This document shows, in pieces, positions 10,801 to 25,800 of a stretch of DNA of 64,000 nt. The stretch comes from Atriophallophorus winterbourni (lineage: Eukaryota > Platyhelminthes > Trematoda > Plagiorchiida > Microphallidae), in NCBI GenBank assembly GCA_013407085.1, contig JACCGJ010008692.1, positions 1 to 64,000 of the forward strand, in the 5' to 3' direction. A model generated the notes under the pieces. The model worked only from the letters and a program-made list of their open reading frames with translations, made no database searches and was not told where the DNA came from. Numbering within the stretch: the stretch's first letter is position 1; each line of letters starts with the position of its first letter. The position numbers and the translations under genes are program-made.

Positions 10801-13800
10801 ATGATTGACAATCTTAAAACCAACTTCCCTTTACACTTTTACGCTTGGCATAATAATTATGCAGAGTTAGATGAAGTCCTTCAACATGGGGAAGTGAGTT
10901 TTTGTTCGATTACCGTATTGCATGCATAGCATGACATTGAGAAATTGGATCCTCACGGAAGAACACCATTGATGCTCGCCGTAATTCTAGACCATATTGA
11001 ATGTACACGTGTGCTATTACGACATGGAGCCGACGCGTCTTTCGTTTCCAAGTCATACTGGTCTGGTAATTAATTGTGAAAGTATTATTTTTTCTCCCAG
11101 TTTCTCAAGAAGCTATTGCAACCGGCGACCCGCAATTAGTTAAATTGATATTAGTTCATCGAGATGCGCAAGCAGTGCGCCACCAAGGAATTATCATGGC
11201 TGAACTCCTTCAGAAACTCAGAGATACTGGAGATTTCTACATTGAAATGAAATGGGAATTTACAAGTTGGTGTAAGTTCCACATTTTACTTGTTTTTTTC
11301 ATGTTGAACTTTGATGTTTCATCTAAGAATAAACATTTTGCCTATTTTATTAGTATTTTGCCCTCTAAACTACTTTAGAAATCCAGCTTTAATAGAATTA
11401 TATGCTCCAGTCGAAGTGCAAGTCGATTGCACAATTTTAGGAAAGTGTTTCGTTGTCTTTATCCTGGAGCACAATTTCAGATTTAGGTATACAACAAAGC
11501 AAACGTAACAAAATTAAACTACAAATTATATTATATTCATCATATCCAATTTCGCGATATCAAAGCACTGGCTACCTTTTTTATTTGCCACAAGAGCAAG
11601 GTTCCGGTGCTTGCTACTGCCTTTTCCATCTATTTTCTTTTTTCAAACAATATTTTGTACGCAATAGATTGAATTAAATCCAGTTTACAACAATACCACG
11701 AAAACCTCCAGTGGATCAGATTCTCCATTCCAATCAAATAACGATTTTCTATAGATTTGGGCTCCTTCATTATTTTTGTCATCCCCGAAAATGCAGCTTA
11801 GTTTTGCCACAACTATAACGCCTGCTCGCAACCCGCAAAACGCCGCTTTTAATGTTTTTTCGTCAAAATAAAGCAGTAGGTTCATTTTGTGATCCGAATT
11901 TTAATGCTGCCATAGACAACCTCCATTCAAACGCAAAACCCGGATAATGCATTCACACTAAAACCTGGTATCGTCGATTATCCAACGAGATGCTTTTTTC
12001 GTGTTATTCGGCACCATATAATCAGCGTCGAATATGAACTTTCCGTTGGTATTACTTGAACAATCTCATTTATAATATTTTTAGCACTCTAACTTCAGCG
12101 CTTCTGGGTGCTTTTAGTGATTTAACTGATCTCGATTGCCTGAAATTTCTAATTTTTGGTTATGTTAATTTCTCGTGACGAAATTTAGTCTTTTATTACA
12201 CGTGATTATAACTTGAGATCCACATCTATGGTTGACAGTAATTGAAGAAAGATAACACGCACAGCGTAACCCTAGAACCTAACAGAAAATTTATTATTTT
12301 TACGATTCAGTTCAACATCACACAGTTCACATTCAATCAAGCCATATCAAATCTAGCATATCTTAGTCGTAAACTATCTCAGATTAGACTGGTTTTAATC
12401 TTTACGAAAGTAATGCAATAGAAGCATTTGTGATTCAAGAATTTATCTAGCACGCAATCTTGTGTAATTTGATCAAGCTTTGACGTTTAGTTTCATTCAT
12501 GACACTTGTTTACTGTGAAAAATCGACAGATCGGTTTTTCCTATCCGCTCTCTATAATTTTATCCTAGTGCCGCTGGTGTCTCGCATGTGCCCGAGCGAT
12601 ATTTGCCGTGTGTGGAAGCGTGGTCCGAATCTTCGTATCGACACCAATTTGATCGGTTTCGATGGTTCCGCATCTTGGGTTCGTGGACAGTTGAGCTACA
12701 TATTTCGCGTTAGCGGTAAGCACGCTGAACTAACCAATCGCATCCTTTGCTTTCGTTTGTTGAACCCGTTCTGGGTGGATGTGTGCAACACAATATATGG
12801 TTGTTTAGCGTTTACGAGAATCCCTCTGTGATTCTGTATTCGGAACTCATTATTAGTTTTATGAATCGTCAACAATGGCTTCAATGTATAACTTTGTTTA
12901 CCACTTTTCAAGTGTTTCAAGACGCGCTTAAACTGATGACGAAAAATTGTCGGTAATCAGTTTTACACTATAAGTAAGGTAGCTATGAGCAACACAATAC
13001 ATAGGTCATTTTTGAACATGTTGAGCGCCAGACCGGGAACCACTGTAATTCCGTATTGTCAACGTTGAATTATTTAAAGACTCGTCCCCCTAAACCATTA
13101 AAATTTCCTTGAGTTTGATTGATTTTATCTCAGCTTCTGAACACCACCTCAGTCATACTCGTCCGTCGAGTATTTTGTCATCGGGTTTGTTTTCTGCGAA
13201 AGTGTGAAATGCTTTTCATTCCACAAAAAACTGTTTTTTCTCAACTAAGATTGTGAAGCATATTATCTTTGACCATACATCACACTTCTCAATCAACTGT
13301 TTTCAACACTGACGTAACCTTTGCTGATGAAACTTTGTCTATGCTGTATATAATTCGGATATGTTAGTTGCACATCGCACTCAGCCAACAACAAAAACTA
13401 AGACCGCTGCTGAGAGAAAAGTTTTATTGTTTACTAGGCCTTTCTTTCGTTTGGTCTGTACAACCTACCAGTATCTTAGCTCACTTGCAGGCTCTAGTTT
13501 TGCTACACTTTTTCTGGATACAGGTTTGGGATTTCATATATTTACTCAACCCGAATGGCATGTTTTTAAAGTCTGTTGTGGTGTAGTGATTATCACGTTT
13601 ATTATTCCATCAAAAGGTTTGTAGTTTGAACATCGCTGTGACAGCAGCGATGGTAGGGCTCATAATAGTCGGTAAATGAACTGACATATCACCCATCCAT
13701 TGAGTGACGTCGTATTGAAGCGCATATGGAGAGAGGCCGAATATGCTTGATCAGACCACTCCAGGTTAACGTGTGGCAGCTGGCAAACATCTGGCCACTT

Positions 13801-16800
13801 ATCGCGACATTTTTGGTCATCGGTCCAACAATAGCCACGTTACCTCCGCGTTTCACTATGACTTGAAGATTGCACTCGAGGTCAACCTGTCCAGCGCTAA
13901 TCGAGTTCACCCACGAGTCCTACAACACAAGAGACAGTCGATAGGTCAAACGCGTTTATTACGCAGAAGAAAATGAACAAAGCACACGCCTCTGTAGGCA
14001 AATCAAGCAACTACAACACTGTGCTGAAACATGCATGTCCTGGTTGCCACTTTAATCTGATTTGTCAACCGGTAGGCTTCAAGACCTCGCCACGCAGTAC
14101 TCGTTTAATCAACCTTAACGAATTGCATATCGATCGATTGCGGCTGACGTTGCCCATTTTCTCATACCAACAAAGATGTCGCTCGAAACGTTCTAATGCA
14201 AGCATTCCGAAACCCGAAAAATTACGGGGTCGCGATTGTCTTCGTCGGTCTTTTCGGCTCTTCCTGCTTTCGTGTTCTATCGAAGGGTGGCGTTTTGCAT
14301 ATAAAACGAAAGCTTGTAATTAGCGGTCATCGTTAACGTACTTCGCACCTCTACGACATCAACTTGATTGGTTCATGCTAATGAAAACAGATCTTTGCAC
14401 CGGCTTCTTGAGTTCCGTTTTGCGTGACAAAGCATTTCCGTATCCCTGTTATTGATTTTGTCAAGGTTGACAAAAAATAAATCACCGGATTTGTTTCTTG
14501 TAGCTCTCCAAAATGCTCGCCAATTTATTACGAACAAAGTCGTGTGACAAGAGATGCACGATTTTCGAAAATTCTATCTGTTACCATTGGTAATAGTGGG
14601 AGTACAGTCCACGTAAATCCTGTTTCGAAAATTTCTCGAAATTCACTGCACAGAACATGCTGCATGAAATTCTGCTGATCATAATTTTTGTCACGAGCAG
14701 ATGATTACTTGTGTTTTGATGTTCAATGAGTATGTTCGAGGAATCGATGTTTTACATTTGATGTACGCCTTGCGATAGCTGGACTGCATATTCTTGGCTC
14801 TGAGCCCCTGTTTCCTCAAACAGACTACTGCTTCTTAGATCGCTGATCGTGCCATATCCCTCAAGTTACTCAACCCAAAATATACAGTGAAATGAGATAT
14901 TTCTTAGACAAGCCTCAAGCTAAACGTTCAATCACGATCGATCACACGATCATAATACTGCGCGGAGACTTGACCTTAACGTGGTGCGATGATGTGTGTA
15001 CCCCCAAGACCTTTCCAGCACAAACAGCCACTCGTACTAGGAAGGCCAATAAATAGTGATCAGACGAACACGGCCTCAGCCCACTGCCTAGTGGGTAAGG
15101 CTCTTTTGCCGAAGGCTTGGTCAAAGACCCTAACTGTTATCCTGTCTAGTCATGGGTGACCTGGCAGTAGCCCAGCCCACATACAACTGTGACGATCTAT
15201 GGTAATTCTGGCGTTCGCCTATCCCATTTGCCTCGTCTTATTCTCGACCAAAGGAAGCCGTTATTGAACAAAAAGGACCAACTTCTCCGAATCATTCCTC
15301 GTATATCCTTTATGTTTTATTAACTATCGGTTCGGTTACCTACAATTTCTTCCCATTCTTTTTGAACATATCCAATTATCACAAATGAGTTTTTCGTTTA
15401 TTTTGTTCACAGAAAACGAAGCTACGATGGATGAAGTGAATCACTCGGAGCGCGTGATTTACCGCCACAACATTCCGATCGCCACGTCGGCTGGAGCTGG
15501 CGCTACAGCTGCGGCTGCTGCGCAATTATTTGTTCGTGAGCCGTCAGACGCTGTCATCGCGAACAAACTGACGCAACCGATTTTCGTTACATACTTGGAT
15601 ACGGAAAAAATTGAATTCGAAAAGTTGGTTGTTGATGTGAACGAGTGAAACCTATTTGATTTCTCGATAAATGTTCGTTTGCCTCTAGGGTAAATCTGTC
15701 ACGGTTTGAACGTAATGTTGATGGGCGTTGAAGAGCACTCTAAAGCTGGTCTATGGTATGGTATGAAAGCACAAGCCTGATCCAGGCAAAGTGCCGCACA
15801 GTCAGAGACTGCAAGTGGACTAAGATACTGTCAGGTTGCCCAGGCTTAGACGCAGTTTCGTGCTAGCTACTTTAACAGTTTCGCACGCCTTCAGTCATAT
15901 CGATCGTTAGGAAAACAGAAGAAGAAGATCATTCATTGGTAGTTGAAAGTAAGAAGCTAACGTTTAGATATCCACACCCACTGTACAAAGACATTTCGAC
16001 ATTGATCTTGAGACGTTGTATGAACTTTCACGAAGCCGCTCATTTTGGGGATGTTGTAAAAGTCAGCTTTAATATGTGGAAGAATCGATGCTACCGAACG
16101 TTAAAATATTGACTAAATTCATCCAGCATGCTAATTTATTGCATTTTAGAGCTCAAATTTCAATGATGTCTAATTTTTATCTGCGTCGTATTCCGTACCA
16201 GTCATTTAGTCTGGGCAATGTTTAGAAACGAATTTGCCAAATTATGTCGTGCACCTTGATACTTTTCAGAAATGTTTCACCATAAAACATTGCATTTTTT
16301 ATGTAAATGAAATTTTTCGATACCATTTCGTTTTTAAAATGAATTTCCGAGCTTATGGTTTCCGCTACGTGGCTAAACCCATGCTATGCTTCTCGTAGAT
16401 TAAATTTCTCAACGTTAGCGTCATCGGTATTTCAGAAAAATGGTGGGTAACGACCTATAAAGTCCTCATAATTTAATAGCACTTGATTTTGTCATTATCG
16501 ATGCTTTAACATGAAGAAACTGGCCTGGATCCCGGTGAGATGCTGTCAGGTTGCCTAAGCATAGACTACAGATGTAATAAATAGTAAAGAGACCCTAGAA
16601 TGTTTTCGCATGAAGCTCAGTACCAATGGCAAATCAATTCAGAACGGTGTTAGCTGCGCATTGCAGAAGCACCGCACGACCTCACATCTGTGGTAAAGCA
16701 AACCGTACTTGTCGCGTTCCTGTCTTTGCTGCTTTGTTGTTCTGCGCATCTTTTTCGGTATACTCATTTTCGGACCTGTCTTGTTTTCAGAAACGGATCA

Positions 16801-19800
16801 CTTCATCGATCGTGCCGTATTTCTGTACTGCGCATGTAACACCGCAATAAATTGATTGACCAAAGGCACTGAACTGCATGTGGAAACAAGCTGCAGTCTC
16901 ACTACCATTTTCTCTTCTATCTTTCCAGGCCTGATCAACCTGACCGTATCTTACCTTACGTCATTCTCTGACTGGGCGACACTTTTCCTTGATCCAGGCT
17001 TGTGTTTTGATCATCATCGCTGATCGTCCCTGATGTCTGTTTACCTATCCAGTAGATAAAAGCGATCAAAAAGCAACATTATGCTTGCCAACTATGCAGT
17101 GCGTTCTTGAACGTCTCTTGTATGGTCGAGAACAATTATTCTCAACAGTTTGCTATTTTTTAGACAATAAAGTTCCATCTTCGATCCCTTTTTACTTACC
17201 CACTCTCTAGACGAATTTGCCATTCCGACTAACAAAACCTGACCTACATTTTAGAAGCAAAGCCGGAATCTGGGGCTGGAGACATGACCGGAAAGAATCC
17301 ATAAATAACCACAACTGTCAGGTAATTGTTTCGCATTTTACATGTATATCGTTTCATCGTATATTCATGTATACTTATCTCGGTGTTTCTCCCATGTGAC
17401 TTTGCTCGGGATCTACGATTTTTCTGTTCGTTGGAGTTCTAAGATCACCGGGACCGAAGACGCTTCTCTTTGCGATCGTTTTATCCTGATGGCTGAACTT
17501 CGCAGGGGACATCTTATTTCTTCGGAATTTGTGAACGAACACGATAAGAATTTTGTATCTATCTGATATCAGTAGGCTTCCAGACCGGCCCGGAACCCAA
17601 CATCAAGTTTTTCTTTAAAAAGATTAGTGACATTTCAGGTTCAACACTGTTTAACTTACACGGAAGGCGACGATCCGCTTTTCGTTTCGTTATCTGTGGT
17701 GTTCTACATCGGACGCACATTTTACTTAATTACAATTTCTTCACGTGTTCGCCTTTCCAACTGAGCAACATTGGCGCTAAACCTGGAGTGCACACGCAAC
17801 CTATTCATACATTCATACACCACCCAACAGTGTAATGTCAATTATATAGCATATTCACTTCAGCTTCAGTGTATCTATATGTTGCACCAACGTAGTCAAT
17901 CAATCTTCACAATACCGAATTTCTTGCTGTCTTATTTATTTCCTTTTCCAATCGAGATGTTGTGATCAAGAGCTCACTTGACACTCTCTTGTATATTACC
18001 TCAGTCTGTACTGTTTACCTGCTATTTGTCCCCGCACTTCTTTCAAAAGACTTTGTGTTGCTCAAACGTTGCATCAGAATCGTTTCACGCGCGAGCTCTA
18101 TTCTTGCGATCGGCTCATAATTGATTGATAATTGCCAATCGTTCATGAGGATCTCCATAAAAGTCAATTTTCCTCAATGACTCACTCAAAGCATATCATA
18201 CTGCCTTCTAGAATGTCTTCGTATCTGAGGTCATTTATCCAATTAGCTTCACGATACCTTTGCCAAAGGAAACTGATTTTTGAACAATTACGGTCGAACT
18301 GATCTCGTTGATATCATGTGTATATTCTTTGTGAATATTTTTGTTTTATGTATAACTTGTACACTATTCGTTGTGTGTGTGTGTTTTAACTTTAGTTTGA
18401 AACTGAAATTTCGTACATTTTCGAATAAAGCTTTGCCATTCTTCTTCGATTCACATCATGATCACCAGAGACCGCATTGCACCAGTAGCGTGTACCGAAT
18501 GCTTAACTACAATACAATCACGAAAAAAGTAAACTCCTAAAATATGTGGAAGGATAGAACTTAAACAGCTACGGATTCAATAGAAGAGTAAGTGAAAACA
18601 AATTGGGATGAGGTGCCTACACCTCGATGATTCACAACACCAGTGCTCATCTCAGGATTTGATATCGTCGTCATCATCCTCATCGTCAAAGCAAGCGTTA
18701 CCTTGGCAATATGTACCGAGTATTTAACAACCATACAATCTATCGTAAACAGACGTGGGAGTGTTAGATCGGAAAGGCTTCGGAATATGTAGTACACTAT
18801 GCAGCGAAGCATTATGATGCGATGCTCATACTCTGCGGTGGAATCGTTGGGCGTGATTTGGAACCAGTGGGATAACATCATCCCTGCAGTGCATAAACAA
18901 CTTTTCTCTCAACTCCCTTCAACTACAAGCAAACAACGCTGCTACGATAAAAGCGATTCCGATCTCGGTAAATGGATTACCTACTCAGGTGTCGCTTTTC
19001 GTTGCCTTTTCGTATCACTGATTTTGATATTTTTCGCTGAACAGTTCATCTGCAACAGATTAGTTCCATGTATTTTAATTCCAGGTTTACTGCGCGTCAA
19101 ATGTGCAAATTGTGACATTGCGCCGTACCGAACATCTGACCGAAGAGAACCTACGCGATCTGAACCGTCGATCTGAGGATGCAGGTGGTGCGGCTGATCG
19201 TAGCGGTTCTGGACCGACGGATATTGTCTTCCCAGGCGCAGGTCAAGGGAACCTGCTCACCACATTGCTACAAACCGCAGCGTCCGAGTCCAAAGAAAAG
19301 GCCAACCTAGATTTGTCGCACGTGAGTTTGTGCATTTCACACAATTTTACGAGTTCTATGCGACCGTCACATCGTAACAGCGCTCCTAGACTGAATGACC
19401 CCGATTGTTTCGTGTGGCTCCTCTTTTTGCGTAACTCAGATACCACATACCTGAAACGCTTCTCGTCAGGAATAACTACCATTTCGAGCATTCTTATCGA
19501 TCGCATCAAATCAGTTGTTCGAGTGTTATTAAGCGTTTGAAATGAGGCACACACAATAAATGATCTCATGAACCGTGTCACTATTTGGTTAGCATTTTTA
19601 ACTCAAGCTCTTTAGACATTTCTTCCGCGACCGAGCTGAGTGTTAAGACTCCGCTATCAATTTTCATTCAGATAGATCACACATAATCTTCACTGCGCCG
19701 TTTCACTCGGTACTAGTGATTCAGTGATTTGAATGATTGATTTCATGATTAAAGTGCTATACATTCTCGTCCAAAGGTTGTCATAGCTGGGGGTGGCAGT

Positions 19801-22800
19801 GGGGATAAGCTCACACTGTTTATAAAATGTTTCCATATGGCACGCGTCTCAAATAGCCTCTGACAACCAAGTCCAGCTTCTGGTCTGCACGAGTGGCTCC
19901 CCGAGCCCGGCGGAACTGCTTCTACCAACAGGAGAAGGGGCGAAGGCGAGTGACTGGCGCCTGAAAACCAGTTTGCTTCGGGCAGATGGAGCTCGTTAGC
20001 CTGGGAGGACATTTCATCTAAGGGAAGGAAAACCCTAATTTCAAATCTCCGCTGCCTTGCGGGAAAGGCTTCGGGAGAAAACCCTGAGGAAAAATCTGGA
20101 ATAGAGTCTGGTAGACGGTTAGTTGGTGCACACCACCTGTTTCGGGCAACTCCCTGCTGCACTTGGTTGTGCAAAGGCTAGAGAAGCTGACTCGAACAAA
20201 CGCCGAGTGGTGCTGGGGACGCCGCTTTGTACCCGAATCCCTAAGAACCTTCATTGAGATAGTCGCACAAAAGTAAAGTAAAAGTGAAGTACAGTTTCAT
20301 CACTTGATCACGGTGTAAGCATAAACATCCTATGAAATTGGTTGTTTTATGCGAGGTGTGATGTTCGGGCAATTTCTACCTTATGCGATTATTCATACTT
20401 TTGTATCATGTAGATAATTGTAAAACATTCCAATTTGCCATTAATCAGTTGGAGCAGTTTGTTGTCAACGTTTCGCTTCCGACACAGAAGCTTCGTCAGA
20501 CCAAGGATGTCACTATGAACAGAGATCAGGTTTAAATTGCGTTCACCGGAACAATGCTAAGTTGTCTAAAACTGTACTAACCATAACGGGCGCTGACCTT
20601 GTCATTACAAATTTTCTTTTTCACTTTCCAATATATTGCTAATTCCAATTTACCGTTGTCGAACAACTATGACCAAGTGTTGTTGCTTACCTACACGCTC
20701 ACGGAATCAGTATGGTTCTGTTTCCTCGTACACACATATTATGTAACAATGCCGTCAAAGTCAACTTAAAGTGTTATTTTATAAGGCTTACACGCTACTG
20801 TGTCTTAAGCCCGTGACCTGAAATGTGTCCTTACCGGGATCGATTGACCCGAGATTGTAACCTGCGTTTCGATTTCCCGTCGCCAATCACAATAGTTTGC
20901 ATGAATTGTTCAAAGGGTGTTTCGTGCATGTGCACACCACCGAATTGAATCTAGTATGTGAGCAACGATATATATGACCAACTAAATACACAAATTTCTA
21001 TATTTTCCCCGTTAACTATTCATTTATCGCTGACAATCTGCATTCACTTCTGTGTTGTTCGCTATTATCAGGTGCCGGGATTGAGTTTTCGCTCTCTATA
21101 CGATCCATACCGTTTTCTGTTGTAAATCCTGGGTCACGATATTGCTAAAATATATCTGTGGTTGCCTCAACAACTCTGAATTTCCGAGATCAATTGCAAA
21201 ATGGCAATGAGGAGAACAACGTTCTTCCTCTGACTAATTCAAATAGAGACAAGACCGAAAAGCTCTCTCAATATACGACCAATATATTGTGGTACTCACA
21301 TCCGCTGTATTTACACACCACAACCCGTTTGCCATTGTCAGGTGGAGATAGTCACATCAGATTAAGTGAGCCTTTCCAACTCAGCACTTTTTCAATTTGG
21401 CTAGACACCGCATCATCGTTGTGGCAAGATACATGAAGGATCGTTTGGACAACCGTCTGTATGCTATTTGCGTCTTAATAGGCTCTGCTCACCGTACCCA
21501 TGTTTTCCACGTTCTATTTTCCAGGAAGCCCCCACCTATAATCCCAACGACATTACAATCGAGCAGTATTTCAACATGGACGGCTCTTTCAAATCCGGTC
21601 TGGATGTTGGCCGTCCTCGTGCAATGACGACCAAAGTGAAAACGTTCAAGGCTCGCTTGTGGTTGTGCAAAGACTTCCCTCTCTCGTTGAGTGATCAAGT
21701 CATCCCTATAATCGACCTGATGTCCGAGTACAATCCCTATTTTCACAAGTTAAAGGAATTCCTCACCAAGCAGTTACCTCCAGGATTTCCTTTGAAAGTT
21801 GGTTAGTGTTCTGTTCCGTCAATATCATCTTCCAAACTGCTTTTCTGACTTGTCATTAGCCTATCGCTTTATGGACCTTTTTGCTTATTTTGACATTGAT
21901 TTGCTGCGCACCATTTTGTCGTAATCTCGATCGCGTGGGACGTTCGGACATTCGAACTTAGCTTTGATTTTGACTCGTGTACCTAACTTGGTACGTACTC
22001 GATATTGTTTTGACATTGACCCCGATTTTCACCCGGTTTACCCCAATAATTGAGGTATGTTTTTACTATATGTGATTGCCTCAATACAGTACAGCTTTTG
22101 TTGACAAATCCTCGTTGGGTTCTGATTGTCAAATACAATCAAAAGTACTCAATTTGATTGTATCTGACAATCAAGGAAACGCCCCAAGTTGAGTGACGCG
22201 CAAAATACTCAGGTTTATCAGAACCCAACGAGGATTTGTCAACAAATGCGATACTAAATTATTGGGGTTAACCGAGTTAAAATCCGGGTCAATGTCAAAA
22301 CAATTTGTCGTAATCTCGATCGCGTGGGACGTTCGGACATTTGAACGTAGCTCTGATTTTGACTAATGTACGTAACTTGGTAGGTACTCGATATTGTTTT
22401 GACATTGACCCTGATTTTAACCCGGTTAACCCCAATAATTGAGAACCGCTTTTGTTGACAAATCCTCTTCGGGGTTCTGATATACCTCGGGGTTTTTCGC
22501 GTCACTCAACTTGGGACGTTTCATTGATTGTCAAATACGATCAAAAGTGAGTTGATTTGTCAAAGTTTTTATCGGGATTTTTAACGCACAATAATGACGT
22601 GGGTTGAATTCCCATATTTTATTGATTTTTGAGATCCGGTATATTTTCTTGTCCATCAACCGGGCTGTAATCAATTTGTTTTTGTTGTGGTAACACAGAG
22701 TTGGGGAATCACTTTTACACTGTTTACATTCCCCTTTTAACCTAATTTGCATTTTGCGGTTTCTTTTTATGCTTTGGTATTCTTGATAGACTTACTTTCT

Positions 22801-25800
22801 TTTTCGACAACTTTTTTTAAAGTTTCCATGGGCTTGGGATATTGCATTTGCTCTATTAAACCCCTGTCGTTGCGGTTTGTCTGTTTCATGCATGTATTTG
22901 TGCGTACAATCACTGTAGTACGATGTTATATTTATGCATCGCATCAGCGCAATAGCATCACCTGCAGGTGTTACCAGTCTCCGTTGTTGCATAAATGAAC
23001 AGGTGGCATTTAATTCCGCTGGTTTTTCCTTCTGCGAAAATTCTGCAGCTCATCGTGTCATTAAACTGTACTAGTCCGCGATTAGACGGTGTGTGTCTGT
23101 ATGAAATCACAAGATTGATCCATGGCAAAGAGCAGCACAGACATAGATTGCACTCTCGGGTTCACCAAGCCTAGACAAAAATGAGAATGTAAATAAAAAA
23201 TGTCAGTCAGACTTGAGCGTGTTTTCGCAAATCAGTTTAACACAATACAAACTGCATAGCACAGCTGAACTGAACGACTCAACATCCGCCGAGTAAGGTG
23301 TGTTATCTGTTGTATCATCCGTTTTCAGAAATCCCACTTTACCATGTGTTGAACGCATGCATTTCATTCGGTAATGTCCACGGGCAAGAAACGAGCGTCT
23401 ACGGAGTGACCACCGTCCCAATCGAGGAGCAAGCGGAGAAAGCCACCCTCAGCTCCGGCGATTCCACTCCTCGACCGCTTCTTATCAGTTCGTCGGACGA
23501 ATCCAAACACGGTCTGGGCGGTGTGGAAACGGTCAGGTGTATCGTGGATGAGAGCGTTTTCGATGTCGGCAGTGGATATCACGTGATTGGTAAGTGATCG
23601 AAACGCGTGGCAACCGAAAGTGCACCCAGCTGTTTTGTCGTTATTGAATCACGCATCGTTGCTTAGCCAGATGTTCATCCTACGAGGAATTGTATGATTA
23701 AAGACTTGGTTATTCCCTCGAATCGGTAGCTTTGTTCGCTTTCGTTTAGATTAGTAATGTGTCACTGGGAAAACCTTTTGCAGCGCATGGGGAACCCTGT
23801 ATTTCTGGATAAAACCATAGTTCCATTTTTATATCATGTATCCACTTCGTTTTACGGCTATAAGAACGTGATAACTTGTGGTGTAATGGAATCTTTTGGC
23901 CTGATTTATATCCGATTTCTCGTTAGAAAGTTGCTTTTATGCTCATCTAGGCCTCGAACAACGTTTGAATCGCGTTTACTCGATTCCCATCAGTTTGGTG
24001 CTACTCCAAACCGCGTTTATTGTTCGACAATTGTTTCTTTTGTTTACCCTCTCTAAATGGCACATTAGTTGACTGGGGAAAAGAAGCTAATAACGAGAAT
24101 CACGACCTGAAGCGCATGGCCGTCACGCGTTCTGCACTTTCGACCGGTCGCGTCTAAAACAATTAATCGATCGACCGACCGACTATTGCCTTGGCGATGC
24201 AAATGACCAGCTGGAATGTGAACCGAATGTGGTGTTCCATCAGTTTTCGGTCGAATTTTCTTCTTTTAAACCGAGCTAAACTAGATCGAATATGCCTAGT
24301 CAATCTTTCAAAGCTTTCATTATAGGTCTACGCTAATTCTACTACAGATCAAGGGTCTCGATGCGTCTAGTACGAAAGTTGCTTTCTAATTTGGCGTCTT
24401 GCTCGTTGTTATCAAAGCGCTCCATCAAAATTGTGCCTAGTCAGCTGAAAAATGAAGGGTCCTGTTGTCGTTTAAGTTTCACATGAGACAGCGCGTTCCT
24501 CGTTTGCAATTTTTGCTTCAGTAAAGCGAATCTCTTTAGCAGTACCAACAACGCTGAAATCGCCATTCGGTCGATTTCCGTAGCTCCAATCACCATCATT
24601 TTGCCCTGTTTACCGCGTTTCTATGAAACTAGTTACATTTGATCAGAATTCGATTTTATTTTCATCGATTCGGTTTTCAGCTGTGCCGAAATGTGCGACT
24701 TATTTACCCTTTGGCACTCTCTTGATCGTCATGGCTACCAATAAAGATTTATTTAAATTAACGACATTTCTTTTTAAACCTTCCGTGTAACATGATCAAC
24801 GGTGTCAACATGTTCGTTAATTCGATTGTTTTGTCTGAATTCACTGTATGTTATCCATCATCACTGAATTCATCATCGATTGTAAAGGATCCTTTTATTG
24901 CAAGCGCACTGCTACCCCTTGAAACATTATAATGCATCTTTATTTCTTGTGAGTAGTCGAGAATTCCCCGGGACACTATGGCGCGTTGGATGAAGAGGAG
25001 CAAATGGTACAAATGGCCGTCCAACGTAGTTTGGTCGAATACGGAACTGCTGAGGACCTCATGCAACGTGGATACTCCCTTGTAGGTTTATTCGTTAGAT
25101 AATTGCCATTCTGCGTACCTTCGGATCGGTGGTTTCTCTAGAATCAATCTTCTGTTGAGTAAACAACTTTTCAGCATCACGTAGACTCATTAATTAATTG
25201 ATTAATTAATTGCTTTCATGAATTGATTCGCTCTAAGACTTCCTCACAAACCTATCGAGCGGCATGATATCCAACTTTGCTTCCATTTCCAGCCATCGTG
25301 AAGGATATTTAACACCCTTAAGCTGAACTCGATTCACCTCGATTCACCATTTCTGTATCATGAATGAACGGCTTATCTGAGTGGATGTGCTCCACGCATC
25401 TTGAATCTTGCTCCACGAAAGGATAGTAGTTGATCTTATAGATGCCAAAGCATCGTTGTCGTCCTAAATCAGACAGTTTATCAGACCACAACTTTAACTC
25501 TTAACTTTAACTCACGACCACTTCATTTGGTTTTCACTACTGTGATGTTCCCGTCACCCGAAGTGACGACCTTGAGCTCAGAATTCAACGTTTATTCTAT
25601 TTTCGCATACTAGGAAAACACGACAGATACGTTCTTGTGCTTTGCCATATAATCCGCTTAAAATCCATAGCGAGAGCAGAAAGAGTTTGATAACTTGATC
25701 AAATTCATCTACGGGCAATCATCCTGTCGCTGCATACGAAGGTTGCAAACTGAATTAAATATAAACAGAATAACGTTCATTGTGTTCAATTAAACCTCTC

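Noticed and set aside
15624..15648. Continuing the ANKRD13 exon 5 frame to the TGA at 15646
   Set aside because: Homology needs the next exon (GIWGWRHD). The donor GTTGGT at 15624 restores phase and sequence with 17255.
19749..20174. Minus-strand frame of 141 codons as a gene
   Set aside because: The open frame follows from GC-rich composition; no family match, no splice support, and it lies in an ANKRD13 intron.
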